DNA of 25,713 bases from an uncultured Bacilli bacterium. Its GTDB lineage: Bacteria > Bacillota_I > Bacilli_A > RF39 > UBA660. The notes under the pieces were generated by a model. It did no database searches and had not been told where the DNA came from. It saw only the letters and a program-made list of their open reading frames with translations. Within the stretch, counting starts at the first letter, position 1. Each line of letters starts with the position of its first letter. Shown piece after piece: positions 7,427 to 15,285 of the stretch. Position numbers and translations under genes: made by a program. Where the stretch lies: assembly GCA_934098555.1 (NCBI GenBank), contig CAKOOQ010000019.1, positions 1 to 25,713 on the forward strand, in the 5' to 3' direction.

Positions 7427-9176
7427 TATTAACACTTCTTTCTTTTTTTAATTCATCTTGTTCTTTTTTTAAAGCAATAATTTTTTTACCCAAAACCTCT
7501 TTTTGATAAATATCTATGGTTTCCCGTTGCTCCTTTTTTAAAGTTCTTATTTGATTTTCTAAAGTTTGTTTTTTGACACCATAAATATAATCTCTTAATT
7601 TAGTTTCGGTCAATTCCTCGTCTTTTATACCCCTTATAATATCATAAATTTCATCTTTTAAAGTAGAATTTTCCACATACGATAAAAAATCTGCCAAAAG
7701 CATTGTCTTTTTATTCATGTGATAACCTAATATTTCACTTGCAATCGCCCGATAAAGACTCTCTTCAAAATACCCAAGTTCATTTTCATAAATCTCAATA
7801 TACTTGGCATCATTCATCATGTAATATAAAATATTTTTAATACATGTCTTATATTGATTATTTTTTGGGACTTCTTTGGTAGGTATTGGAGTTAAAATCA
7901 CTTCTTTATTTTTAGGTAACTCATTTTGAAGCGTTTCTAAAGGTAGATGATACTCACTAGCAAGTCTTTGTAAAATAATATCCGTCGTTAGTTTATCTTC
8001 ATTAGAAAGTGAATGCAAAACTTCTTTAATATATGAAAGAAGTTCTTCGGTATCCTCTAAATTACGGTCTTTCTTTAGATAATTTAATTTAAATTCTAAA
8101 AAAGATAAAGGATGCCGAATATTATCTTGCATAGCCTCTGGACCATATTCCAAAATATATTCATCAGGATCTTTTTTGCCACTTAAACGAATTACGAAAA
8201 CAGAAATATCATTTTTTAGTAATTCTTCCCCCACACTATAGGTTGCGGTAAGACCGGCTTCGTCATTATCTAACATCAAAATGACTTTGGCACGCATATT
8301 TTTTATCATTTTAACTTGTGTATCGGTAAGGCTGGTTCCCATTAAAGCCACTGTATTTTTAAACCCGTTAATATACATCCGAATGGCATCCATATTACCT
8401 TCTACTAAGATAACTTCTTTATTTAGTTGAATAGATGGTTTTGCTCGGTGATAGTTAAAAAGAATGTGCCCCTTACGAAATAAAGGTGTTTCTTTACTAT
8501 TTAAGTACTTAGGTCCATTATTTATTTCATAGATGCGGCCCGTAAAGCCAACAACATGTCCAGAAGCATCATGAATAGGAAATAAAATACGATTACGAAA
8601 AAGGTCAAAATATTCTAGATTTTTTTGATTGACAAGGCCTAATTTTAAAGCGTCTTCTAACGAAACATTCTTTTTTTCTAAAAATTTAGTAAGGCCGTCA
8701 TCCGCGAACGATAAACCTAAATTAAATTCTTTAATCGCGTCATCATTTAAACCTCTTTTTTGCAAATACTCTTTAGCTAAAGCTCCTTTAGTCGTCTGTA
8801 AGTTATTTTCAAAAAACAAGTCACTTAAATTCATAATTTCATACAAAGAACCATATTTTTCTTCAAAAGGGCTTTTTTCATTGACTTCCAAATGAATACC
8901 TACTTTAGCGCCAACTTTTTGAACAGCTTCTAAATAACTTATATTTTCATAATCGCCAACAAATTTAAAAACGTTTCCCCCAGCCCCACAGGAAAAGCAT
9001 TTAAAAAGTTGTCTTTCTCTCGAAACACTCATACTTGGTGAGTGATCTTGATGAAAAGGACAAACGCCAAAATAATTTTTGCCTTTTTGGATAAGAGGAA
9101 TATACTCTTTAACAATATCAACGATATCCGCTTTATTTCTAATTTCATCAATTGTTTCCTGCGGTATTCTTGCCAT
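7419..9176 (-). CDS. dnaG: DNA primase DnaG
   Basis: DnaG makes RNA primers for replication, working with the replicative helicase. The 585-residue protein has an N-terminal CHC2 zinc ribbon with Cys39, His42, Cys60 and Cys63. A TOPRIM catalytic core follows, with VILVEGNMDAIRMYINGF (the catalytic Glu) and VILMLDNDEAG (the DxD-type acidic pair). The C-terminal helical region is where the helicase partner binds. GGGGAGGAG directly precedes the ATG. It is the first gene of the operon with sigA and trmK, the classic macromolecular-synthesis arrangement. A weak promoter lies at 9192-9219. Confidence 0.95.
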   Translation of the reverse strand: MARIPQETIDEIRNKADIVDIVKEYIPLIQKGKNYFGVCPFHQDHSPSMSVSRERQLFKCFSCGAGGNVFKFVGDYENISYLEAVQKVGAKVGIHLEVNEKSPFEEKYGSLYEIMNLSDLFFENNLQTTKGALAKEYLQKRGLNDDAIKEFNLGLSFADDGLTKFLEKKNVSLEDALKLGLVNQKNLEYFDLFRNRILFPIHDASGHVVGFTGRIYEINNGPKYLNSKETPLFRKGHILFNYHRAKPSIQLNKEVILVEGNMDAIRMYINGFKNTVALMGTSLTDTQVKMIKNMRAKVILMLDNDEAGLTATYSVGEELLKNDISVFVIRLSGKKDPDEYILEYGPEAMQDNIRHPLSFLEFKLNYLKKDRNLEDTEELLSYIKEVLHSLSNEDKLTTDIILQRLASEYHLPLETLQNELPKNKEVILTPIPTKEVPKNNQYKTCIKNILYYMMNDAKYIEIYENELGYFEESLYRAIASEILGYHMNKKTMLLADFLSYVENSTLKDEIYDIIRGIKDEELTETKLRDYIYGVKKQTLENQIRTLKKEQRETIDIYQKEVLGKKIIALKKEQDELKKERSVNND

Positions 9177-9191
9177 ATAACTCCTCCCCTA

Positions 9192-9219
9192 ATAATATAT
9201 ATTAAAAGTTAAAGGCCAA
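9192..9219 (-). promoter_or_regulatory. Possible promoter of the dnaG operon
   Basis: TTGGCC (9214-9219), a 16-bp spacer and TATTAT (9192-9197) on the minus strand, just upstream of the dnaG ribosome binding site. The match is partial. Confidence 0.4.
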
Positions 9220-9240
9220 TTTCCTTTTTTTTCTGGCAAA

Positions 9241-9271
9241 AAAAAGAAAAAAAGTGATATTTTTTCACTTT
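9241..9271 (-). terminator. Terminator of the rnfC-rnfD operon
   Basis: On the minus strand, stem AAAGTGA/TCACTTT (9251-9257 with 9265-9271) and a 7-nt loop are followed by a T-rich tail. It lies 23 bp beyond the rnfD stop. Confidence 0.75.
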
Positions 9272-9294
9272 CTTTACATAAATTTGACACTTTT

Positions 9295-10161
9295 TTAACT
9301 TTTATAACGAATTTTTTCATACCCCCTATATAAGAGACTGAAAACCCAAAAACTTATATAAATACCCTCATTTATTTTATAAATAGTTAAAAGAAGTGTA
9401 CCTAGGCTAACAAGAAAACAAAAGATGATTTTTTCTTGTTTTAAAACCGGTGTCCATTCGTTTTCCAAGACAAGAAGCGTACTGCCAAAAAGAAAAGAAC
9501 TATTTAAAAGTAAGGCCATATCAAGAGGTAAATGAAAGAAGGTTAAATAAAGAAAAGTTAAAAGAAGGTAAAAGCCACCAAGCATAAGAGGAATATCTTT
9601 TTTATAATAAAAATCGGTTGTTAAAAATAAATAAAGAAGGAAGGTAAGGAAAAAGGATGTGGTTCCAAAAGAACCTATAGAAAAGCCGAAAAGATAATCG
9701 GTAAGCCCATATAATGGCCGGCCTAAACTTTCGATTTCGTTTTCAAGACCAAAACCTTTAAATAAACAAAAAATAATTAAAAAAGTTTTAAAGAAAGATT
9801 GCGACTCTACTTTTTTACTTTTACGGTTGACGATATAGTCAAGTCCTAAAAAGACGAAAAGAAAAGATAATTTTAAAAAGATATTAAGTTTTACAGGCAT
9901 AACAAGAAGAAAGAAGAAACCTAAATTCATCTTTTTTAAAAGCGTCTCTTTTTTCAAAAATAAAAGATTCACAATTTGGATTCCTGTAAGGCATAGCGGT
10001 AAAACGATAAGGGATAACGTGTGAGAAAAACTCATTTTGGAAAGAAAAACATATTGAAGACCATTCTTATACCAGCCAAAAAGAGCATATAAAACAAAGA
10101 AAAGAAAAAGACCACTTTGATAAAAAAAGGTTTTATTTTTGTAATGAAGAAGTGTTTTCAT
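9295..10161 (-). CDS. RnfD-like membrane protein, missing the FMN-attachment motif
   Basis: A 288-residue polytopic membrane protein with about nine to ten hydrophobic segments. The clearest tie to RnfD/NqrB is LFGFSIGSFGTTSFFLTFLL followed by KKDIPLMLGGFYLLLTFL, which matches the family pattern of a GSIGETS helix and the following IP turn. RnfD normally carries FMN on the Thr of an S-G/S-A-T motif just before that helix; here the region reads ESLGRPLYGLTDY and the motif is absent. The ATG has AAAGGAG upstream and lies inside the end of the rnfC-like gene (29-nt overlap). A terminator follows, so no rnfG, rnfE, rnfA or rnfB is in this operon. Whether it still takes part in redox-driven ion transport is unknown. 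Confidence 0.7.
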   Translation of the reverse strand: MKTLLHYKNKTFFYQSGLFLFFVLYALFGWYKNGLQYVFLSKMSFSHTLSLIVLPLCLTGIQIVNLLFLKKETLLKKMNLGFFFLLVMPVKLNIFLKLSFLFVFLGLDYIVNRKSKKVESQSFFKTFLIIFCLFKGFGLENEIESLGRPLYGLTDYLFGFSIGSFGTTSFFLTFLLYLFLTTDFYYKKDIPLMLGGFYLLLTFLYLTFFHLPLDMALLLNSSFLFGSTLLVLENEWTPVLKQEKIIFCFLVSLGTLLLTIYKINEGIYISFWVFSLLYRGYEKIRYKS

Positions 10162-11305
10162 GTTCCAACTCCTTTCCTTTTATATAATTTGTCATATTAA
10201 TATGACTAGGACAAACAAAAGAACAAAGACCACAACTTAGGCATGTCTTTAACTTTTTTCGGCCGCTTGTTTTAACACATTCATAAATATTATTTTTTAA
10301 AGGACATACCTCATTACATTTTCCACAATTTTGGCATATTTGTTCTTTCATATCTTCTTTTTTCATTACAAAAACACCGAGGATATCTTCCGTTAAATAA
10401 ATATCTTCTAAAGAAGCCTTGACTCCTCTCATCAAGCTATTTATATAAACATTGTATTCTTTTTCTTTCACAAGATTTAAAGTATCCATAATTTCTTTCA
10501 AATACGTTCCGATTTTAACTTTTAAAACAAGAGATTTTTTTAAGGCATTACCTGCCAAGGTAAAAATCAAGAAATCTTTTTGTCTGCCTTTAACAATTTC
10601 ATAATATAAATCATAAATTTTATTTGTTTCAATGAGAGGTGTATTCTCTTTTAAAGGCAAATATTTTTTTAAATTCATTTTTAAAGGATACTCATCAGGG
10701 ACAAAAAACACTTTTATATTAGGGTAAGTTGTTTTATATTTTTCAAAACTTAAAATACTTTTACTATCCGTTTCTTTTAAAATTAATACCGAAGAAGAAA
10801 TATTTAAAGCATCACAAAGTAAATCCATCATTAAAAGAATTTCACTTGCACAGACCTCATGTAAAATATTTTTATTTTCTAAAAAAGGTTCTTCTTCTAA
10901 ACCACTAACATATAAAACTTCCTGATTTTTAAATTTTGATAGATCTAAGTACGTATAGCTTAGAATTTGGGATTTTAAATTAGGAGAAATAATAGTCGTG
11001 GTACTATCCACCCCTTTATAATTAGACAGTTCTTGATAGTTGTTTTGAATTTGCATATAGGAAGTCTCTTCTCCTAAATAATTTTTTCTTTTCACGATAT
11101 TTTTAATATAACCACTTATCGGACAATATACTTTCTTTTCGTGATTAATATAAAGAAGTTCTCCCTTAGACACTGTCTTACTCGTAATTTTCATTAAAGC
11201 ACTACTATCAATGGGTAAAAACACCTTACTAGGACTCATCATTTCTTTTAAAGATTCCTTAATTTCAATATTTGGATTTTCCATTACCGCTAAGATTTTT
11301 TTCAC
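10133..11305 (-). CDS. RnfC-like iron-sulfur protein, missing the nucleotide-binding loop
   Basis: RnfC is the NADH-side subunit of the Rnf ion-pumping complex. This 390-residue protein keeps the N-terminal barrel-sandwich part (PSKVFLPIDSS...VYCPISGYIKNI, about 25-70), an NGxECEP-like site changed to VSGLEEEPFLENK (about 133-145), and an SLBB-like segment (LAGNALKKSLVLKVKIGT). It also has two complete 4Fe-4S motifs (Cys324/327/330/334 and Cys355/358/361/365). The glycine-rich loop (GLGGAxFPT type) that precedes the ECEP site and binds FMN/NADH in ordinary RnfC is not there. The start is GTG at 11305 with GGTGG upstream. Its own promoter lies at 11326-11354. It overlaps the rnfD-like gene, so the pair acts together. 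Confidence 0.75.
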   Translation of the reverse strand: MKKILAVMENPNIEIKESLKEMMSPSKVFLPIDSSALMKITSKTVSKGELLYINHEKKVYCPISGYIKNIVKRKNYLGEETSYMQIQNNYQELSNYKGVDSTTTIISPNLKSQILSYTYLDLSKFKNQEVLYVSGLEEEPFLENKNILHEVCASEILLMMDLLCDALNISSSVLILKETDSKSILSFEKYKTTYPNIKVFFVPDEYPLKMNLKKYLPLKENTPLIETNKIYDLYYEIVKGRQKDFLIFTLAGNALKKSLVLKVKIGTYLKEIMDTLNLVKEKEYNVYINSLMRGVKASLEDIYLTEDILGVFVMKKEDMKEQICQNCGKCNEVCPLKNNIYECVKTSGRKKLKTCLSCGLCSFVCPSHINMTNYIKGKELEHENTSSLQK

Positions 11306-11325
11306 ACTACCACCAACTATCTAAC

Positions 11326-11354
11326 ATTGTAACAAAAATTAAAAAAAGAGTAAA
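11326..11354 (-). promoter_or_regulatory. Promoter of the rnfC-rnfD operon
   Basis: On the minus strand TTTACT (11349-11354), a 17-bp spacer and extended -10 TGTTACAAT (core 11326-11331). The -35 lies within the distal arm of the terminator stem of the preceding surface-protein gene. Confidence 0.55.
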
Positions 11355-11367
11355 TCTGCTTTACTCT
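11340..11367 (-). terminator. Terminator of the surface-protein gene
   Basis: Perfect 8-bp stem AGAGTAAA/TTTACTCT with a 5-nt loop (11347-11367), followed on the minus strand by seven T. Confidence 0.8.
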
Positions 11368-11383
11368 AAATTCATAATATTAT

Positions 11384-12982
11384 TTATCCAATGGTATAGG
11401 GATTTGTTTCACTTCCATCTCCGCTTAAAATCGTCGTAGAGGGTATCAGATATACCGAAGGGCGCACCGCATTATTAGTGTTCGTACTGTTGTCCTCGAC
11501 ACTGCCCATCTCGTTGACACCGAACACACGGCGAGCAGACAAAGAGTACGCGCGCGGAGAAATTGTCCATTGACGATTGATTGAATTATAAAGCCAATCA
11601 TTATTTGTACAATCATCGTCCCAGTTATACATCTCTTTGGCTAAACAACTGGTTCTATTCATACTAGTTCCTCCACTGGTCGCATAGCCATAATCACTGG
11701 GATACATTAAACCTATTTTTCCATTCCACGTCGTTGTTCTTGTTACCGTATCATTACAACCACTTCCTGACGTACATATTTTTCCTGTATTGCTACTTCT
11801 TTCGTAACTATAAAAATGACTTGTTAAACCATTACTTGCTGATGTATAATCATTTGTACCATTTGTTCCTGTATTCCATAAAGTGTTTCCTACTAATTTT
11901 TTTAAATTTGTTTTTAAGCCTGTTGTAGTAAAATCACAGGCTTTTGTTCCATTATTTCTACTAGAATAGCAGTTTCCAGAACCACTATTGTAATATAATG
12001 AACCTCCAACACTTTCACTTTCATAGCTTGGATTTAAAAGTTTCATTAAATCGGCCTCACTCCATTCATTGATACCAGAACCATCATTTACTGATGGCTC
12101 TGAAGTGTCCCATGAATATTCTCCTATGGATTCATTTCTTATTAATTTTACTCTTGTTTCCTTTTTTCCTGTACCATCATCCACGTTATTCATGACTCCA
12201 ACAATTCGCCATAACTCATCATCTATTTTGACATAGTTACATGGATTTTTTCCAACATACCTTAAATTGTTATCGGCGGTGCCATCGTACACGAATGTAT
12301 ACGTACAACTATCGTTTGAAATACCTGGAACAGTATAAACATCGTCTGAAGATGAATCAGCATTTTTCTTAACATAGCTTAAGACGTCTTTACCTTCAAC
12401 AGATTCCATATAACTTGTTGTAACAACTACCTTTGAACTAAACTTAGCATTTTGTACTCCTTCAGTATTCATGCCTACGTTTTCATCTAACCATAATCTT
12501 AAGGTATACGTTTTAGATTCTTTAGCATTTAAGTAGCCTGTTGTTAGATTAAAAGATGTTTTAGCATTATCCAACGTTTTCGTGGTGGTTTGATAACTTG
12601 ATAATAAGCTTGTGGTTATTTCTGTTTCTGTATCACCTGTTTTTGAGGATATCATAGCTTTAATCGCATCGTTGTTGGTTAACGTTGTGGTATTTAAAAC
12701 TTCTAGGTTAACATTAAAGGATGCATAGGAATCGCATGTGTTGGTGATTGTAAATTCATAAGGGGTGAGTTTCTTTCCTTCTTCATCTAAGATTGGATAA
12801 GCCTTTTGTAAGCTAATATTGTCTTTATCTGTGAAAGTAATATTAAAACAAGAGGAAACAATATCATTTTGCCCTGCTTGGGTTAAGTTTAAGACCCATA
12901 AGGCATATGATACGCCTATAATAGCGATGATACCTATTAATAAAACAATTGTAATCAAAATATTTCTTTTCTTTTTTTCCAT
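11384..12982 (-). CDS. Membrane-anchored surface protein with C-terminal repeat-family domain
   Basis: A 532-residue exported protein. It has a basic start (MEKKKRN), one membrane helix (about 8-28) and then SYALWVLNLTQ, resembling the signal region of TasA/camelysin-type proteins. Residues ~40-200 look like a beta-rich domain (TPYEFTITNTCDSYASFNV; LNAKESKTYTLRLWLDENV). Residues ~215-532 form a Cys-, Ser-, Thr- and Asn-rich domain that contains DDELWRIVGVMN and IGLMYPSDYGYA. It ends RPSVYLIPSTTILSGDGSE, a closing pattern common in surface proteins of gut Firmicutes. AAGGAG lies upstream of the ATG. No LPxTG anchor is seen. The stretch encoding the last ~60 residues is strikingly GC-rich (64 of 120 bases at 11461-11580). 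The gene stands alone. Exact function is unknown. Confidence 0.75.
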   Translation of the reverse strand: MEKKKRNILITIVLLIGIIAIIGVSYALWVLNLTQAGQNDIVSSCFNITFTDKDNISLQKAYPILDEEGKKLTPYEFTITNTCDSYASFNVNLEVLNTTTLTNNDAIKAMISSKTGDTETEITTSLLSSYQTTTKTLDNAKTSFNLTTGYLNAKESKTYTLRLWLDENVGMNTEGVQNAKFSSKVVVTTSYMESVEGKDVLSYVKKNADSSSDDVYTVPGISNDSCTYTFVYDGTADNNLRYVGKNPCNYVKIDDELWRIVGVMNNVDDGTGKKETRVKLIRNESIGEYSWDTSEPSVNDGSGINEWSEADLMKLLNPSYESESVGGSLYYNSGSGNCYSSRNNGTKACDFTTTGLKTNLKKLVGNTLWNTGTNGTNDYTSASNGLTSHFYSYERSSNTGKICTSGSGCNDTVTRTTTWNGKIGLMYPSDYGYATSGGTSMNRTSCLAKEMYNWDDDCTNNDWLYNSINRQWTISPRAYSLSARRVFGVNEMGSVEDNSTNTNNAVRPSVYLIPSTTILSGDGSETNPYTIG

Positions 12983-13124
12983 AAATGGAACATCTCCTTT
13001 TTCACTATAGTATGCAACCGGTTTGTTACTTTTAAACTCTTTTCTACTTATACAAATATCTTAACATATTTTTAATAACAATTGGTAATATTTATTGTTT
13101 TTTTGACAAGTTTTGTCGAATTGG

Positions 13125-13175
13125 TTGCAAATAAATTTTTAATATGTAGAATAAGGGCAGTTTTTTCGAAAAAAC
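13125..13175 (+). promoter_or_regulatory. Promoter and leader palindrome of the Rpn-family gene
   Basis: TTGCAA (13125-13130), 16-bp spacer, TAGAAT (13147-13152). The predicted start point falls at about 13159, so the transcript would begin with the perfect 16-bp palindrome GTTTTTTCGAAAAAAC (13160-13175). A small inverted repeat GACAA-GTT-TTGTC (13105-13117) lies just upstream of the -35. The remaining bases of the 12983-13197 gap hold only the surface-protein ribosome binding site and AT-rich DNA. Confidence 0.5.
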
Positions 13176-13197
13176 ATCAACTGAAAGGAAACTATAC

Positions 13198-14085
13198 ATG
13201 AATGCAGGTACAAAATCAAAAATCAAATTTCCTTTACTTAAGGATAAGGTAGCTAAAAGACTATTTACGGAAGGAGAAGCTGGTTTGTCTTATTTAAGAC
13301 AAGTCGTAAGTTTAGCCATCGGTATTCCAGAGGAGGATATCTCTAAAGACGTTAAACTTATTCATCCTAATATTGGAGCTAATATCAATGTGATTAATTC
13401 CGAAGCTGATATTGTCTTAGAAGAAGATGAGTTCTATGTTAACTTAGAAATTAACTACTATAATACCGCCGATAGTCTTGTTAAAAACGAGATGTATCTT
13501 TGTCAGTTACTTTTAAGACAAGTAAAGACATCCCAAGAATATAACAACGTTCAAAAAGTTTATCAGATTAACTTAAACAGTTATGATGCTTTAGGCCAAG
13601 GGGACTTTCTCTATCGTAGTATCTTACAAGATATGAAATATCATATGAAACGAAGTGATTTAGTAGAAATCATTGATATCAATCTAGAAAAATTACGCCA
13701 AATCGATTATAATACTTTTATGAACAGTGAGAAATCGCTTGAGAAAGCGTTATACATCTTTATCTGTGATGATAAAGAAAGATTAAACAAAGTTTATAAG
13801 GGTGATAAATTAATGAAAAAATTAATCGAAGAAAAAAATAGTCTCCTTGATGATTTCGATGCCATGCTTTATTACGACCGCGACAAAATGTTTGAGAATG
13901 CTTGTTATGACAAAGGATATAGCAAAGGTGAAAACATTGGCTATAGCAAAGGCAAACAAGAGCGTAACATAGAAATTGCTAAAGAACTTATCAAAAAGAA
14001 AATGTCTATTCAAGATATTGTGGAAATAACAGGTTTAACAGAAGATGACGTGTTAAGTTTGAAAAATGGGAAAAATGCAGATTAG
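13198..14085 (+). CDS. Rpn-family PD-(D/E)XK nuclease / putative transposase
   Basis: A 295-residue protein of the recombination-promoting-nuclease (Rpn, PDDEXK_2) group, whose members cut DNA and have been linked to RecA-independent recombination and to phage defence. The N-terminal start KFPLLKDKVAKRLFTEGEAG is followed by the nuclease core: EADIVLEEDEFYVNLEIN (about 69-86) supplies the Asp and the Glu of the D-x(n)-E-x-N form. The C-terminus has the KGYSKGENIGYSKGKQERN repeat that many members carry, then a small helical motif (MSIQDIVEITGLTEDDVLSL). AAAGGAAA precedes the ATG. It is the only plus-strand gene between long minus-strand runs and has its own promoter and terminator, consistent with an accessory, independently acquired gene. 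Confidence 0.8.
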   Translation: MNAGTKSKIKFPLLKDKVAKRLFTEGEAGLSYLRQVVSLAIGIPEEDISKDVKLIHPNIGANINVINSEADIVLEEDEFYVNLEINYYNTADSLVKNEMYLCQLLLRQVKTSQEYNNVQKVYQINLNSYDALGQGDFLYRSILQDMKYHMKRSDLVEIIDINLEKLRQIDYNTFMNSEKSLEKALYIFICDDKERLNKVYKGDKLMKKLIEEKNSLLDDFDAMLYYDRDKMFENACYDKGYSKGENIGYSKGKQERNIEIAKELIKKKMSIQDIVEITGLTEDDVLSLKNGKNAD

Positions 14086-14099
14086 TCTGGATTTTTTTT
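14074..14099 (+). terminator. Terminator of the Rpn-family gene
   Basis: Stem AATgCAGA/TCTGgATT (one G-G mismatch, 4-nt loop) overlapping the stop codon, followed by a run of T. Confidence 0.5.
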
Positions 14100-14110
14100 A
14101 TGATGAGAAT

Positions 14111-14145
14111 AAATAAAAACTGCTGACAAATGATAATCAACAGCT
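14111..14145 (-). terminator. Terminator of the heat-shock operon (after dnaJ)
   Basis: On the minus strand AGCTGTTGA pairs with TCAGCAGTT over nine positions (two G-U pairs), followed by TTTTATTT. It lies 10 bp beyond the dnaJ stop. Confidence 0.7.
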
Positions 14146-14155
14146 TTTTATTATA

Positions 14156-15283
14156 TTATAAATGTCTTTTGAAATTTTTAAAGATGGCCTCATCATCAAG
14201 TCCTGTATCATCAAGAGCATCTAATAATTTCTTTTGTTCACGTGTTATTTTCGTTGGGGTAATAACTTTAACAATCACAAATTCATCACCTTTACGCAAA
14301 GAACCTGGTACTTTTAAACCTTTTCCTTTTAACTTATATTTCGTACCACTTTGGCAACCGGCTTTTATTTCCATGATAACATTACCATAAATGGTTGGCA
14401 CTTCTTTTTTGCAGCCTAAAATAGCTTCTGTAATCGTAATAGGAAGTTCAATTGTTAAATTTTCAGCATCTCTTTCGTAGAAGTCACTTTCTGCAACATG
14501 AATTTCTAAATAAATATCTCCATTAGGCCCACCATTTTGACCGGCTTCCCCTTTGCCTGTAATACGTAATTGATGTCCAGTTTCCACACCTTCAGGAATT
14601 TTGATTTCAATTTCTTTTTTGCGTTTTACTTGTCCCGTACCTCGACAAGTCGTACACGTTGTTTTAAATGTTTTGCCCGTTCCTTCACATTTTGGACAAG
14701 CACTTCTACTTTGAACCATACCAAACAAACTTCTTTGTTCAGTTACAACGTAGCCATTACCATGACAATAAGAACAGGTTTGCTCATCAAAGCCACCTTT
14801 GCCATGGCACGCATCACACGTGTCATTTAGAGTAAGTTCAATATCTTTTTGAACACCGAAGCAAGCTTCTTCAAAAGTTAAATCCACGCGGACTAAAGTA
14901 TCTCTTCCCTTACGTGCTCTTTGACTGGAACGAGCACTTGCACCGCCACCAAAAAAGTCCGAAAAATCAGAGAAACCACCACCCCCAAAGCCTCCGCCGA
15001 AGACTTGTCTTAAAATATCGTTTAAATCCACATCACTGGCGTCAAAACCGGCTCCAGCAGCACCATCAAAGGCCGCATGGCCAAATTGATCGTATTGACG
15101 ACGCTTATTTTCATCTGATAAAACAGAATAAGCTTCGCCTATCTCTTTAAATTTAGCTTCATCACCGGTTTGCTTGTTATCAGGATGATATTTTTTGGCT
15201 AATTTACGAAAAGCCGATTTAATTTCGGCTTCCGTCGCCGTTTTGGAAACGCCTAACACTTCATAATAATCTTTTTTTTCCAT
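14156..15283 (-). CDS. dnaJ: Chaperone DnaJ
   Basis: DnaJ delivers unfolded proteins to DnaK and stimulates its ATPase. The 375-residue protein has a J domain with the HPD motif at 33-35, then a Gly/Phe-rich linker (about 70-115, with GGGFGGGGFSDFSDFFGGG as its core). The zinc domain has four CxxCxGxG repeats (Cys156/159, 170/173, 196/199 and 210/213), and C-terminal substrate-binding domains follow. It is the last gene of the heat-shock operon and lies only 2 nt beyond the pepF stop, with GGTGA upstream of its ATG. Normally dnaJ directly follows dnaK; here pepF separates them. It is followed by a terminator. Confidence 0.96.
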   Translation of the reverse strand: MEKKDYYEVLGVSKTATEAEIKSAFRKLAKKYHPDNKQTGDEAKFKEIGEAYSVLSDENKRRQYDQFGHAAFDGAAGAGFDASDVDLNDILRQVFGGGFGGGGFSDFSDFFGGGASARSSQRARKGRDTLVRVDLTFEEACFGVQKDIELTLNDTCDACHGKGGFDEQTCSYCHGNGYVVTEQRSLFGMVQSRSACPKCEGTGKTFKTTCTTCRGTGQVKRKKEIEIKIPEGVETGHQLRITGKGEAGQNGGPNGDIYLEIHVAESDFYERDAENLTIELPITITEAILGCKKEVPTIYGNVIMEIKAGCQSGTKYKLKGKGLKVPGSLRKGDEFVIVKVITPTKITREQKKLLDALDDTGLDDEAIFKNFKRHL

Positions 15284-15285
15284 TC

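Noticed and set aside
11384..12982. Diversity-generating retroelement target
   Set aside because: The C-terminal pattern and odd composition are suggestive, but no reverse transcriptase or template repeat is in the window.
13013..13129. Inverted repeat TGCAACC ... GGTTGCA between the surface-protein and Rpn genes
   Set aside because: Only 7 bp and more than 100 bp apart, without matching placement relative to the two promoters; likely chance.
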